Shown: positions 57,626 to 64,000 of the stretch, piece after piece | Layout of the letters: each line of letters starts with the position of its first letter | Numbering within the stretch: position 1 is the first letter of the stretch | NCBI RefSeq assembly: GCF_024649945.1 | Contig: NZ_JANKMS010000001.1 | Coordinates: forward strand, 62,001-126,000 | Source of the DNA: Flavobacterium panacis | GTDB taxonomy: Bacteria > Bacteroidota > Bacteroidia > Flavobacteriales > Flavobacteriaceae | Direction: 5' to 3' | DNA length: 64,000 nt | The notes under the pieces: model-generated | Database searches by the model: none | Told to the model about the DNA's origin: nothing | The model's input: the letters and a program-made list of their open reading frames with translations, nothing else | Program-made: the position numbers and the translations under genes

Positions 57626-58390
57626 ATGTCAATTACAACAGAAGCAGAATTAGCCGGAATGAAAAAAGCGAGTGAAGCAGTAGCATTTACCTTAAAAGAA
57701 ATGCGAAAATTTGCAAAAGCAGGGATGTCAACCAAAGAACTAGATGATTATGGTGGTCAAATCTTAAATGATCTTGGAGCTAAATCTGCACCCTATTTGA
57801 CTTACGGTTTTCCTGGATGGACATGTATCAGTGTGGGTAACGAATTTTGTCACGGAATTCCATCAGAAAAAAGAATTCTTGAGGAAGGAGATTTAATTAA
57901 TATTGATGTTTCTGCAGAATTAAACGGCTTTTGGTCAGATAACGGAGGCTCATTTGTAATTGGATCCGATGTAAACGAACATCAAAAACTGGTAGAAGCT
58001 TCCAAACAAATTCTTCACAAAGCAATTCATAATATAAAAGGTGGCGTTCGCATTTCTGATATTGGTTTTCTGATCGAAACCGAAGCAAAGAAAAAAGGTT
58101 ACAAAGTCATTAAAAACCTAACTGGACATGGAGTAGGAAGAAGTCTTCACGAGGCGCCGCATGAAATTGCCAATTATAGAGATCGTTTTAATGTTACAAG
58201 ATTCAAAAAGAATTCGGTTGTGGCTATAGAAACTTTCATTTCTACCACTTCAACTTATGCAGAAACATTGCAAGATGGCTGGACAATGGTTGGAAATAAA
58301 GGTGGTTTTATGGCACAACACGAACATACTATAGTCGTTACAGAAGGCAAACCAATCATTTTAACAGAAATGAATGAAATCTGGAATTAA
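57626..58390 (+). CDS. map: Type I methionine aminopeptidase
   Basis: A 254-residue MetAP. Metal ligands are Asp in 'INIDVSAELNGFWSDNGGSF', His in 'GHGVGRSLHEAPHE', Glu in 'VVAIETFIS', and Glu in 'MAQHEHTIVVTEG'. The catalytic His is in 'VGNEFCHGIPS'. It removes the initiator Met from proteins. It may be a second MetAP beside a ribosomal-operon copy (inference). A bidirectional terminator follows. Confidence 0.94.
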   Translation: MSITTEAELAGMKKASEAVAFTLKEMRKFAKAGMSTKELDDYGGQILNDLGAKSAPYLTYGFPGWTCISVGNEFCHGIPSEKRILEEGDLINIDVSAELNGFWSDNGGSFVIGSDVNEHQKLVEASKQILHKAIHNIKGGVRISDIGFLIETEAKKKGYKVIKNLTGHGVGRSLHEAPHEIANYRDRFNVTRFKKNSVVAIETFISTTSTYAETLQDGWTMVGNKGGFMAQHEHTIVVTEGKPIILTEMNEIWN

Positions 58391-58404
58391 GACATTACAC
58401 AAAC

Positions 58405-58439
58405 AAAAAAGCTCCGAAAATAATCAACGGAGCTTTTTT
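58405..58439. terminator. Bidirectional terminator between map and the GNAT gene
   Basis: A perfect 12-bp stem (58405-58416 AAAAAAGCTCCG with 58428-58439 CGGAGCTTTTTT), 11-base loop, between convergent genes. Confidence 0.9.
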
Positions 58440-58942
58440 GTTTCTTTTTCTATTTGATAAATAAATCCTTTTTGGCCATCAAAATCAAAATCTTTCTTGT
58501 ATGTAAGTCCCAACTTTTCTAAAACTTTTATTGAAGCTGCATTTTCTGTTCTTACTCTTCCAATTATTACCTCTAAGTTTAAGGCTTCGAAACCATATTC
58601 CAGACATGCTTTTGCACTTTCCGTGGCATAACCTTTATTCCAATAATGTTCAAAAAATCTAAAGCCAATATCCGTTTCATCTTTTTCTTTATCATATTTT
58701 AAGCCGCACCAGCCAAGAAAATCTTTACTTACCTTATCGATTACCGCCCAGCGCCCAAAACCATTAATTTTATAATCGTTATAGTTTTCAAGAAAGGACA
58801 TGGCTTCTTTGATGTTATTAAATTCTTTGTCTCCGGTATATCTAACAACATTTGGATTTAAATTCAATTCATACAATGACTTCGAATCTTCTACACTCAA
58901 TTCTCTTAATATAAGTCGATTTGTTTGTAAAATTTCATTCAT
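58424..58942 (-). CDS. GNAT acetyltransferase, RimJ/RimL type
   Basis: A 172-residue GNAT protein. 'TNRLILRELSVEDSKSLYEL' at the N-terminus, 'WGGRWAVI'-like core 'GFGRWAVIDKVSKDFLGWCGL', and acetyl-CoA motif region 'HYWNKGYATESAKACLEYGFE' are typical of the RimJ/RimL branch. The target is unknown. The gene converges with map. Confidence 0.88.
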   Translation of the reverse strand: MNEILQTNRLILRELSVEDSKSLYELNLNPNVVRYTGDKEFNNIKEAMSFLENYNDYKINGFGRWAVIDKVSKDFLGWCGLKYDKEKDETDIGFRFFEHYWNKGYATESAKACLEYGFEALNLEVIIGRVRTENAASIKVLEKLGLTYKKDFDFDGQKGFIYQIEKETKKLR

Positions 58943-58981
58943 TCCAAAACTGATTTATTAGATTTCAATTTACATTTATTA

Positions 58982-59401
58982 TTAAGCAGGTTCCCAAAGT
59001 TCAATTTTATTGCCTTCAGTATCCATTATATGAACAAATTTCCCATAATCGTACGATTCGATATCATCAAGAATCGTAACTCCATTCGCTTTTAATTTTT
59101 CTACCAAACCTTCAATATTCTGAACGCGGTAGTTAATCATAAAATCTTTTTTAGAGGGTGAAAAATATTCATCTCCTTTCTTAAAAGGACACCATTGAGT
59201 TGATTCTATCTGTTCTGGGTTTTCCAAATTTCTAGATTCAAAACTAGCAGATCCCCAATCATTAATTTCTAATCCTAAGTTTTTGGCGTACCAATCCTTA
59301 GTTTCCTTTGGGTTGTCAAGAAAAAAGAAAATACCGCCAATTCCTGTTACTTTTGGTGTATTATTACCTAAATGATTATCTTTATTTACTGAATTTTCCA
59401 T
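58982..59401 (-). CDS. VOC-superfamily protein
   Basis: A 139-residue glyoxalase-type module: 'GIGGIFFFLDNPKETKDWYAKNLGLEIND' region, 'DEYFSPSKKDFMINYRVQNI', and 'GKFVHIMDTEGNKIELWEP'. The catalytic Glu ligands are in place at the end. Its function is unknown. It lies 39 bases upstream of the GNAT gene and may share its transcript. Confidence 0.87.
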   Translation of the reverse strand: MENSVNKDNHLGNNTPKVTGIGGIFFFLDNPKETKDWYAKNLGLEINDWGSASFESRNLENPEQIESTQWCPFKKGDEYFSPSKKDFMINYRVQNIEGLVEKLKANGVTILDDIESYDYGKFVHIMDTEGNKIELWEPA

Positions 59402-59490
59402 ATTAAATATTATTGTGTTTCAATAACTAAGGTAGATTTTTTTTTGACATCTTATTTTTTTATTTATTTTACTTCTAAAATAAAGTACGG

Positions 59491-60264
59491 ATGAAAATTA
59501 CGGTATTATTAATGGTTTTTATTTTAATGCTCAGCTGCAACAAAAAGCTTGAAAACAATAATGAGACTTCTTCAAAAAAGATTATCGGCTCAAACAAGGT
59601 GCAGAATGAAGTAAAGCACAAAACAGTTAAAACTATAGAATACTTTACAGAAACAGAAACTTTTATTGACAGTACCAAAATTGCTCAAAAAGGGAAATAT
59701 AAAATTGAACTTAAACAGATTACAATTGATACTTCTACAACGGTTTCTTTTAAACTCTTTATAAAGGAAAACGGCAAATGGACCACTATTCAAAATTATT
59801 CTTTAAAAAAAGAAAGCGATATTCCTTTAATACCAGAAATTAAAGACTTTAATAATGACGGATTCAACGATTTTACCATCCATTATTCTACAGCCGGCAG
59901 AGGTGCAAATGATATTCGAAAACTATTTATATTTTCTAAAAAAGAGAATAAATTTATTGAAATAAAAAATTCGGATCTTTATCCCAATCTTTTGTACAAC
60001 AAAAAGCTTAATTGTATTGATGCCCTTAGTGTTTATGGAGGTTCGAGTACAACATTTTTAAAACTTAAAAAGGATAGTTTGATTGAGTTTGCCCGAGTTG
60101 ATATTATGGATAAAGATATTCAGATATATTGGATTGAAAAAAATAAAGAAATTAAATTTCGATCAGCAAAATATTCAGGTACAAACGATTTTCTAATTCG
60201 ATTCGTCAATTTCGACCCTCTTGAAGAATATGATTATGAAGACAATATTACCAAAGATAATTAA
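59491..60264 (+). CDS. Predicted lipoprotein with an FG-GAP-like repeat
   Basis: A 257-residue protein with lipobox 'FILMLSC' (Cys16 near). The mature part has 'IPEIKDFNNDGFNDFTIHYST', a calcium-binding FG-GAP/VCBS-like motif, and a beta-rich remainder. This suggests a beta-propeller-type fold fragment, perhaps binding calcium, but the whole is not a recognised family. It is 22 bases upstream of the DUF2200 gene. Confidence 0.65.
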   Translation: MKITVLLMVFILMLSCNKKLENNNETSSKKIIGSNKVQNEVKHKTVKTIEYFTETETFIDSTKIAQKGKYKIELKQITIDTSTTVSFKLFIKENGKWTTIQNYSLKKESDIPLIPEIKDFNNDGFNDFTIHYSTAGRGANDIRKLFIFSKKENKFIEIKNSDLYPNLLYNKKLNCIDALSVYGGSSTTFLKLKKDSLIEFARVDIMDKDIQIYWIEKNKEIKFRSAKYSGTNDFLIRFVNFDPLEEYDYEDNITKDN

Positions 60265-60286
60265 TTATTAATTTTAAAAAACTAAG

Positions 60287-60637
60287 ATGAAAACCGAACG
60301 AATATATAAATTATTATTTTCCAGTGTATATCCTTTGTACATTCAAAAAGTCGAAAAAAAGGGAAGAACTCAAGAAGAACTGGATACGGTAATAAAATGG
60401 TTAACAGGATATAATAACGAACAACTTAAAGCACAAATTGAGAAGAAAGTAGATTTCGAAACTTTCTTTGCCGAAGCTCCTGAGCTTAATCCAAATGCAT
60501 CTAAAATTACTGGAGTTATCTGTGGCTATCGAGTAGAAGACATCGAAGATCCTTTGATTCAGAAATTACGCTATCTCGACAAATTGGTTGATGAACTTGC
60601 AAAAGGAAAAAAGATGGAAAAAATATTAAGAGAATAA
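60287..60637 (+). CDS. DUF2200 family protein
   Basis: A 116-residue protein of DUF2200, recognised from '[35 protein letters not shown]' region and '[31 protein letters not shown]' region. Function is unknown. The DUF is short and widely found. It converges with the DUF4256 gene. Confidence 0.85.
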   Translation: MKTERIYKLLFSSVYPLYIQKVEKKGRTQEELDTVIKWLTGYNNEQLKAQIEKKVDFETFFAEAPELNPNASKITGVICGYRVEDIEDPLIQKLRYLDKLVDELAKGKKMEKILRE

Positions 60638-60638
60638 A

Positions 60639-60663
60639 AACCTCCAAAAAATATTTGGAGGTT
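60639..60663. terminator. Terminator between DUF2200 and DUF4256 genes
   Basis: AACCTCCAAA (60639-60648) with TTTGGAGGTT (60654-60663), with the A-run before it serving the minus strand and weaker Ts after it on the plus strand. Confidence 0.7.
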
Positions 60664-60672
60664 CTACGATTT

Positions 60673-61230
60673 TTAAACTTTTAAAATACCACGAAATCCT
60701 CTAGCTGCATAATACGATTCTGCTCCATTATGATATACAAAAACAGTATTATATCTGAAATCGGAGAAAAGGGCGCCACCCAATTTTCTTATTTCAGGCG
60801 GAGTCAAAATCCAACTGGAAGTTTTGGTGTCAAATTTTCCAATCTTTTGCAACTCTTTGTATTGTTCTTCGTTTAAGATTTCAATTCCCATTTGCTGTGC
60901 CATATTTATAGCACTGTTGGCAGGTTTGTGTTCTTTTCGTTTTTCAAGAGCCTCGTGATCGTAACAAATACTTCTTCTTCCTTTTGGACTTTCAGGAGCG
61001 CAATCCACAAAAAGATACTCGTCTGTTTTAGAATCATAACCCACAACATCTGGTTCTCCTTCGGTTCTTTCCATTTCCTCTAGCGACCATATTTTTTCAG
61101 GATTTGCTTTTAATTTTGCTTCAATTTTTGACCAATCCAGATTTTTATGACGATCGCTGTTTTTCTCAAAACGTTTCTCAAGTATGCTTAAAATTTCTTC
61201 TTGTTCGTTTGTAGTCAGTTGTTTATTCAT
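60673..61230 (-). CDS. DUF4256 family protein
   Basis: A 185-residue protein of DUF4256, recognised from 'NLDWSKIEAKLKANPEKIWSLEEMERTEGEPDVV' region, 'YLFVDCAPESPKGRRSICYD', and 'FVYHNGAESYYAARGFRG'. Function is unknown. It is last in the ArsR-SRPBCC-DoxX operon, 11 bases after DoxX. Confidence 0.85.
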   Translation of the reverse strand: MNKQLTTNEQEEILSILEKRFEKNSDRHKNLDWSKIEAKLKANPEKIWSLEEMERTEGEPDVVGYDSKTDEYLFVDCAPESPKGRRSICYDHEALEKRKEHKPANSAINMAQQMGIEILNEEQYKELQKIGKFDTKTSSWILTPPEIRKLGGALFSDFRYNTVFVYHNGAESYYAARGFRGILKV

Positions 61231-61241
61231 AATTCTGATTT

Positions 61242-61619
61242 TTAATTAGCAATACATTTTCTGGTTTCTGGTCTGTAATACCAAGAAATTATAGTTAAAA
61301 CAATCAAAAGTACAGGCCCAAAAAGCGCTAATAGTTCATCTCCTACAGCTAAATGAGAAATTACTGCTCCAGACATAGCAAAGAAAAAACCTGCATAAGC
61401 CCATTCTTTTAATAAACCAAATTTAGGAATAAGAATAGCAATTACGCCTAACAATTTCCAAACCCCAAGAATCGTTAAAAAATATAGGGGATACCCCAAA
61501 TGTTTCATCATTTCTTTTTCTTCTTTGATTTGCATTAATTGTACAATTCCAGTTGATATCATTCCTAAAGCCAGCCAAAGTGTGGCAATCCAATAAATAA
61601 TTCTATTCTTTTTACTCAT
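61242..61619 (-). CDS. DoxX-like membrane protein
   Basis: A 125-residue protein with four membrane segments: 'IIYWIATLWLALGMISTGIV', 'YPLYFLTILGVWKLLGVIAILI', 'WAYAGFFFAMSGAVISHL', and 'LALFGPVLLIVLTIISWYY'. It belongs to the DoxX-like family, whose function in such operons is unknown. The ATG is one base after the SRPBCC stop. Confidence 0.88.
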   Translation of the reverse strand: MSKKNRIIYWIATLWLALGMISTGIVQLMQIKEEKEMMKHLGYPLYFLTILGVWKLLGVIAILIPKFGLLKEWAYAGFFFAMSGAVISHLAVGDELLALFGPVLLIVLTIISWYYRPETRKCIAN

Positions 61620-61620
61620 C

Positions 61621-62088
61621 TTATTTTAGTTTAGTTACAATTTCTTCTAATCGATCATGTGCCATATTTAAGCCCATTGCAAATGGCATTTTTAATTGTG
61701 TCATTCTGTGTTCAATAGACTTATAAATTATCTGCATGGTCAGTTTACTACTTTCGTCGCTTAGTTTCTCAAACTCTAGAAACTCAAGTTGAGGCGCGAA
61801 ATTGACATTTTCCATTTCAAAAGTGCGTACAATTTTTTCATTTGGAACAAAATCATGGATAACACCGTTCGCTTTAAAAACTACATTTCCGTTAGGATCA
61901 CTGGTTTCAAACTGCCATGCGCCATTTTTTCTATTTTCAAGTTGAATAACTTTTGTTCCCATCCATTGGGCTACAATTTCTGGTTCCGTATAAGCTTTGA
62001 ACAGTAATTCTACTGGCAAATCAAATTCTCTTGTAATAACAAGGTCCTGTTTGTTGTCTTCAGCGTGAATTTTCGTTTTCTTCTCCAT
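61621..62088 (-). CDS. SRPBCC (AHSA1-type) protein
   Basis: A 155-residue protein of the START/AHSA1 fold: 'LVITREFDLPVELLFKAYTEPEIVAQWMG' region at the N-terminus and 'HRMTQLKMPFAMGLNMAHDRLEEIV' region at the C-terminus. It probably binds a small hydrophobic ligand. Paired with an ArsR-type regulator and DoxX, a common but uncharacterised operon. Three bases lie between it and the regulator gene. Confidence 0.9.
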   Translation of the reverse strand: MEKKTKIHAEDNKQDLVITREFDLPVELLFKAYTEPEIVAQWMGTKVIQLENRKNGAWQFETSDPNGNVVFKANGVIHDFVPNEKIVRTFEMENVNFAPQLEFLEFEKLSDESSKLTMQIIYKSIEHRMTQLKMPFAMGLNMAHDRLEEIVTKLK

Positions 62089-62091
62089 GAT

Positions 62092-62409
62092 TTATCCTTT
62101 ATAGTTTTTCATTATTACTTCTAACTTATTAAAACGATCATCCCACATTTTTCTAAATGGTTCAATAAAATTGTCTATTTCTTTCATTTTTTGTGGATTT
62201 AAATGGTAATAGATTTCTCGTCCGCTTTGTGTCTGATGCAGTAATTCGCATTCACTTAAAATCTGAATATGTTTTGAAATCGTCTGTCTTGACGAATTAA
62301 AATTCTCTGCAATTGCACCAGGCGTCATCGCTTGTATAGCTACTAAACTTAAAATAGCTCTTCGGGTTGGGTCGGCTATTGCCTGAAAAACATCTCTTCT
62401 AATTTCCAT
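62092..62409 (-). CDS. ArsR-family transcriptional regulator
   Basis: About 105 residues from ATG at 62409 ([20 protein letters not shown]). An in-frame ATG at 62457 lies within the operator and promoter and is not used. The winged HTH is '[29 protein letters not shown]' region and the wing '[17 protein letters not shown]'. No metal-binding cysteines are present (ANFNSSRQ, not ELCVC). It likely represses the operon that it heads, through operators around its -7 box. Confidence 0.9.
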   Translation of the reverse strand: MEIRRDVFQAIADPTRRAILSLVAIQAMTPGAIAENFNSSRQTISKHIQILSECELLHQTQSGREIYYHLNPQKMKEIDNFIEPFRKMWDDRFNKLEVIMKNYKG

Positions 62410-62414
62410 TACGC

Positions 62415-62460
62415 AGTTATTTGACTGCAAATATAATGAAGTCATTTGACTGCGCAATAT
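62415..62460 (-). promoter_or_regulatory. Promoter and twin operators of the ArsR operon
   Basis: The minus strand has TTG, 19 bases, then TATATTTG (62428-62435), a perfect Bacteroidota promoter. Two copies of AGT(T/C)ATTTGACTGC lie at 62415-62428 and 62440-62453, 25 bases apart, 13 of 14 identical, each with AGTC/GACT-type symmetry. One lies inside the promoter spacer and the other downstream of the -7 box. Confidence 0.7.
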
Positions 62461-62560
62461 TTTTATATCATTTTTTGATTAAAAATATTTTTAAGATTAA
62501 AAAGAAAAACCTTTAAACTACTAAATTTAAAGGTTTTATATTGGTAATTAATTAAAGATA

Positions 62561-63610
62561 TTAATCTAATCCTGCAAACTGAAAAGGTTTTGCTTCTTTA
62601 AAATTTAATAAAGATTCTCCAGAATAGTTTTCGTTATTTGCTAGACTTAATTTTCTAATTTTTCCTTTTTCACTAAAGTCAATTTTACTGAATTCAACCC
62701 AAATAACATTCGGATTTAGCACATTGTCAAAATAATAAACCAGATTTTTTTGATCAGCAACTGTTCTCCAGCGAGTAGAGGAGATGTTTGGTTCTGTTTC
62801 TGAAGAAATTCCCAACGGAACAGAGCAATTTCTAATAACGCCAAATACACTTGCCAGAGCTGTTCTAGTATTATCTGTTTTCGGAATAGCATCAATGTAA
62901 TACGAAGCTCTCACAAAACGATCTGCAGCTCTGTTGGTTCCAGGAAGCATTATCGTTCCCGGAATGCTTTTCCAATAAGTGTTTATTGCCAATTGCTCAT
63001 CAAAAATAGGAGAATTGGTCATAGCAACATATTTTCGATCATGATGAATTACTAATTTTCCATTGATATATTCAAAAATAGCGTTATCGCCAGAAGCATC
63101 TGAAATAGATAAATGTACAGTAGCAAATATATTCGTGCCTGGAATATGCGAAGAAACAATCACAAAATCATTTTTTTCTAGTGCGGTTACGGCTTCAGAA
63201 ACTGTAGAAAAGTTGTCTAGAACATATTGCAACCATAATGAAACTGCTAAACCTTTTACTTTTCCGTTCTTTTCAAATTTTGGATACTGTGATTCAACCA
63301 GCCATAAAAGATTGCCAACAAGTCCTTTTTCGTTCATACCGTCAGAAGAAGCAATATCCCATGAACTGGTAATAACACTTCCATATTTAGATTTCCATTT
63401 AAGCGAACTTGTTCCTGCTTCACCAAATCGATCGATACCACGAGGGAATATCCATAGATTAGCCGGGATTTCACCTTTCCAATCCATTGATCGGGCTGTA
63501 ATTATGGTACCATTTAAACCTTCATAAACAATTCTTGTACATGGAAGTGCAGTTTCTGTGATTAGGGCAAAAGCTAATAAAACCGATAAAACTCTTTTTC
63601 GTGATTTCAT
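62561..63610 (-). CDS. Choloylglycine hydrolase/penicillin V acylase-type Ntn hydrolase
   Basis: A 349-residue exported protein. After a signal peptide, Cys24 (ALPCTRIVY) becomes the N-terminal nucleophile. Arg and Asp in 'ITARSMDWKG' and Asn in 'SSDGMNEKGLVGNLLWLVES' region complete the Ntn set. It is a linear-amide C-N hydrolase. The natural substrate (bile salt, acyl-homoserine lactone or penicillin) is not decided. Flavobacterial members likely act on amide-linked lipids. Confidence 0.9.
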   Translation of the reverse strand: MKSRKRVLSVLLAFALITETALPCTRIVYEGLNGTIITARSMDWKGEIPANLWIFPRGIDRFGEAGTSSLKWKSKYGSVITSSWDIASSDGMNEKGLVGNLLWLVESQYPKFEKNGKVKGLAVSLWLQYVLDNFSTVSEAVTALEKNDFVIVSSHIPGTNIFATVHLSISDASGDNAIFEYINGKLVIHHDRKYVAMTNSPIFDEQLAINTYWKSIPGTIMLPGTNRAADRFVRASYYIDAIPKTDNTRTALASVFGVIRNCSVPLGISSETEPNISSTRWRTVADQKNLVYYFDNVLNPNVIWVEFSKIDFSEKGKIRKLSLANNENYSGESLLNFKEAKPFQFAGLD

Positions 63611-63907
63611 AATCTTTACATTTTAATTAAACATTGATTTGTATGATGATTATTTGGGGATTGAAAATATATTATTTGAAAGCAAAATATACTTTTAGGA
63701 AAAAACATTATCTGCAATTTACGGATTTTAATGTAATATTTAGATTATAAAATCAATAGCAACCCGTAAATAAAACTGTTTAACGGAAAGTACTACTAAG
63801 TTAGAATTATTATTTAGAATAATTATAAATAGTTTTGTAGTTGAAATAAATTCAGTTACTTTTGAAAAATTCAAAAAACTTATTTATACACTGATATTAT
63901 TTTATAA

Positions 63908-64000
63908 ATGATCAAAAAGGCTCTGAAAACATTAAAAATCCTTCTGTTTATCTTTGTAACTTTAATAGCAATTGGTTATGTCTTTGAACATATTTCGCGC
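63908..64000 (+). CDS. Membrane-anchored protein, N-terminal fragment
   Basis: The ATG at 63908 begins MIKKALKTLKILLFIFVTLIAIGYVFEHISR and runs off the end. One N-terminal membrane segment is visible. The start resembles alpha/beta hydrolases of Bacteroidota, but with about 31 residues the family cannot be proved. Confidence 0.5.
   Translation, partial: MIKKALKTLKILLFIFVTLIAIGYVFEHISR

Overview
The window looks like a chromosomal segment of a Flavobacterium-type member of the Bacteroidota. The DNA is AT-rich. Several genes are preceded by the Bacteroidota -7 box TAnnTTTG, in two cases with a TTG exactly 19 bases upstream. Menaquinone genes are interleaved with unrelated genes, and many products match families typical of flavobacteria (DUF3826, DUF2853, Bacteroidota-type arginine decarboxylase, bacillithiol disulfide reductase). 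No prophage, insertion sequence, CRISPR array, rRNA or conjugative module was seen.

Layout. 0-2.4 kb: the 5' end of a DUF3667 gene, an ECF sigma / anti-sigma pair, and a 0.9 kb gene-poor stretch ending in a strong orphan terminator. 2.4-21.3 kb: a housekeeping and redox block with glutathione peroxidase, a GNAT acetyltransferase, a thioredoxin-fold protein, menD, menB, menA and menC, a CvfB-like S1 protein, an MBL hydrolase, an OmpA/HhH pair, a CYTH triphosphatase-like protein with a YpdA-like reductase, SelO, MsrA and a class V PLP enzyme. 21.6-42.7 kb: an APC transporter; an operon of a SpeE-like methyltransferase, an M23 peptidase and exported proteins; a PlsC-like acyltransferase; an XRE regulator divergent from an M14 peptidase; an Lrp regulator; PEP carboxylase; DinB; RecQ; arginine decarboxylase with a deoxyhypusine-synthase-like enzyme (probably homospermidine synthesis); AroB; proline dehydrogenase; and an MsbA-like exporter. 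42.9 kb: one tRNA-Val(TAC).

43-64 kb looks like an accessory region. It holds small regulators (XRE, two Crp/Fnr, ArsR) beside their probable targets (DinB, SDR, SRPBCC-DoxX-DUF4256), several VOC, GNAT and serine hydrolase genes, and about ten small proteins I cannot place. Many of those sit in minus-strand arrays that resemble orphan immunity or accessory gene islands, although no toxin gene is present. The window ends inside a membrane-anchored protein.

The most unusual non-coding feature is a set of seven intergenic elements between 3 and 19 kb. Their arms are tandem 7-9 base words and the two arms are largely reverse-complementary, so each can fold into a long hairpin. Several abut stop codons to the base, and one supplies a stop codon. 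A second repeat family occurs twice (11.5 and 21.5 kb) with conserved ends and an exchanged inner hairpin. Four regulatory layouts can be read from the sequence: Crp/Fnr with an SDR (two near-identical palindromes), ArsR with its own operon (paired operators around the -7 box), XRE with M14 (palindrome overlapping both -7 boxes), and an FNR-like palindrome between the other Crp gene and dinB. All functions are inferred from sequence alone. No database search was possible.
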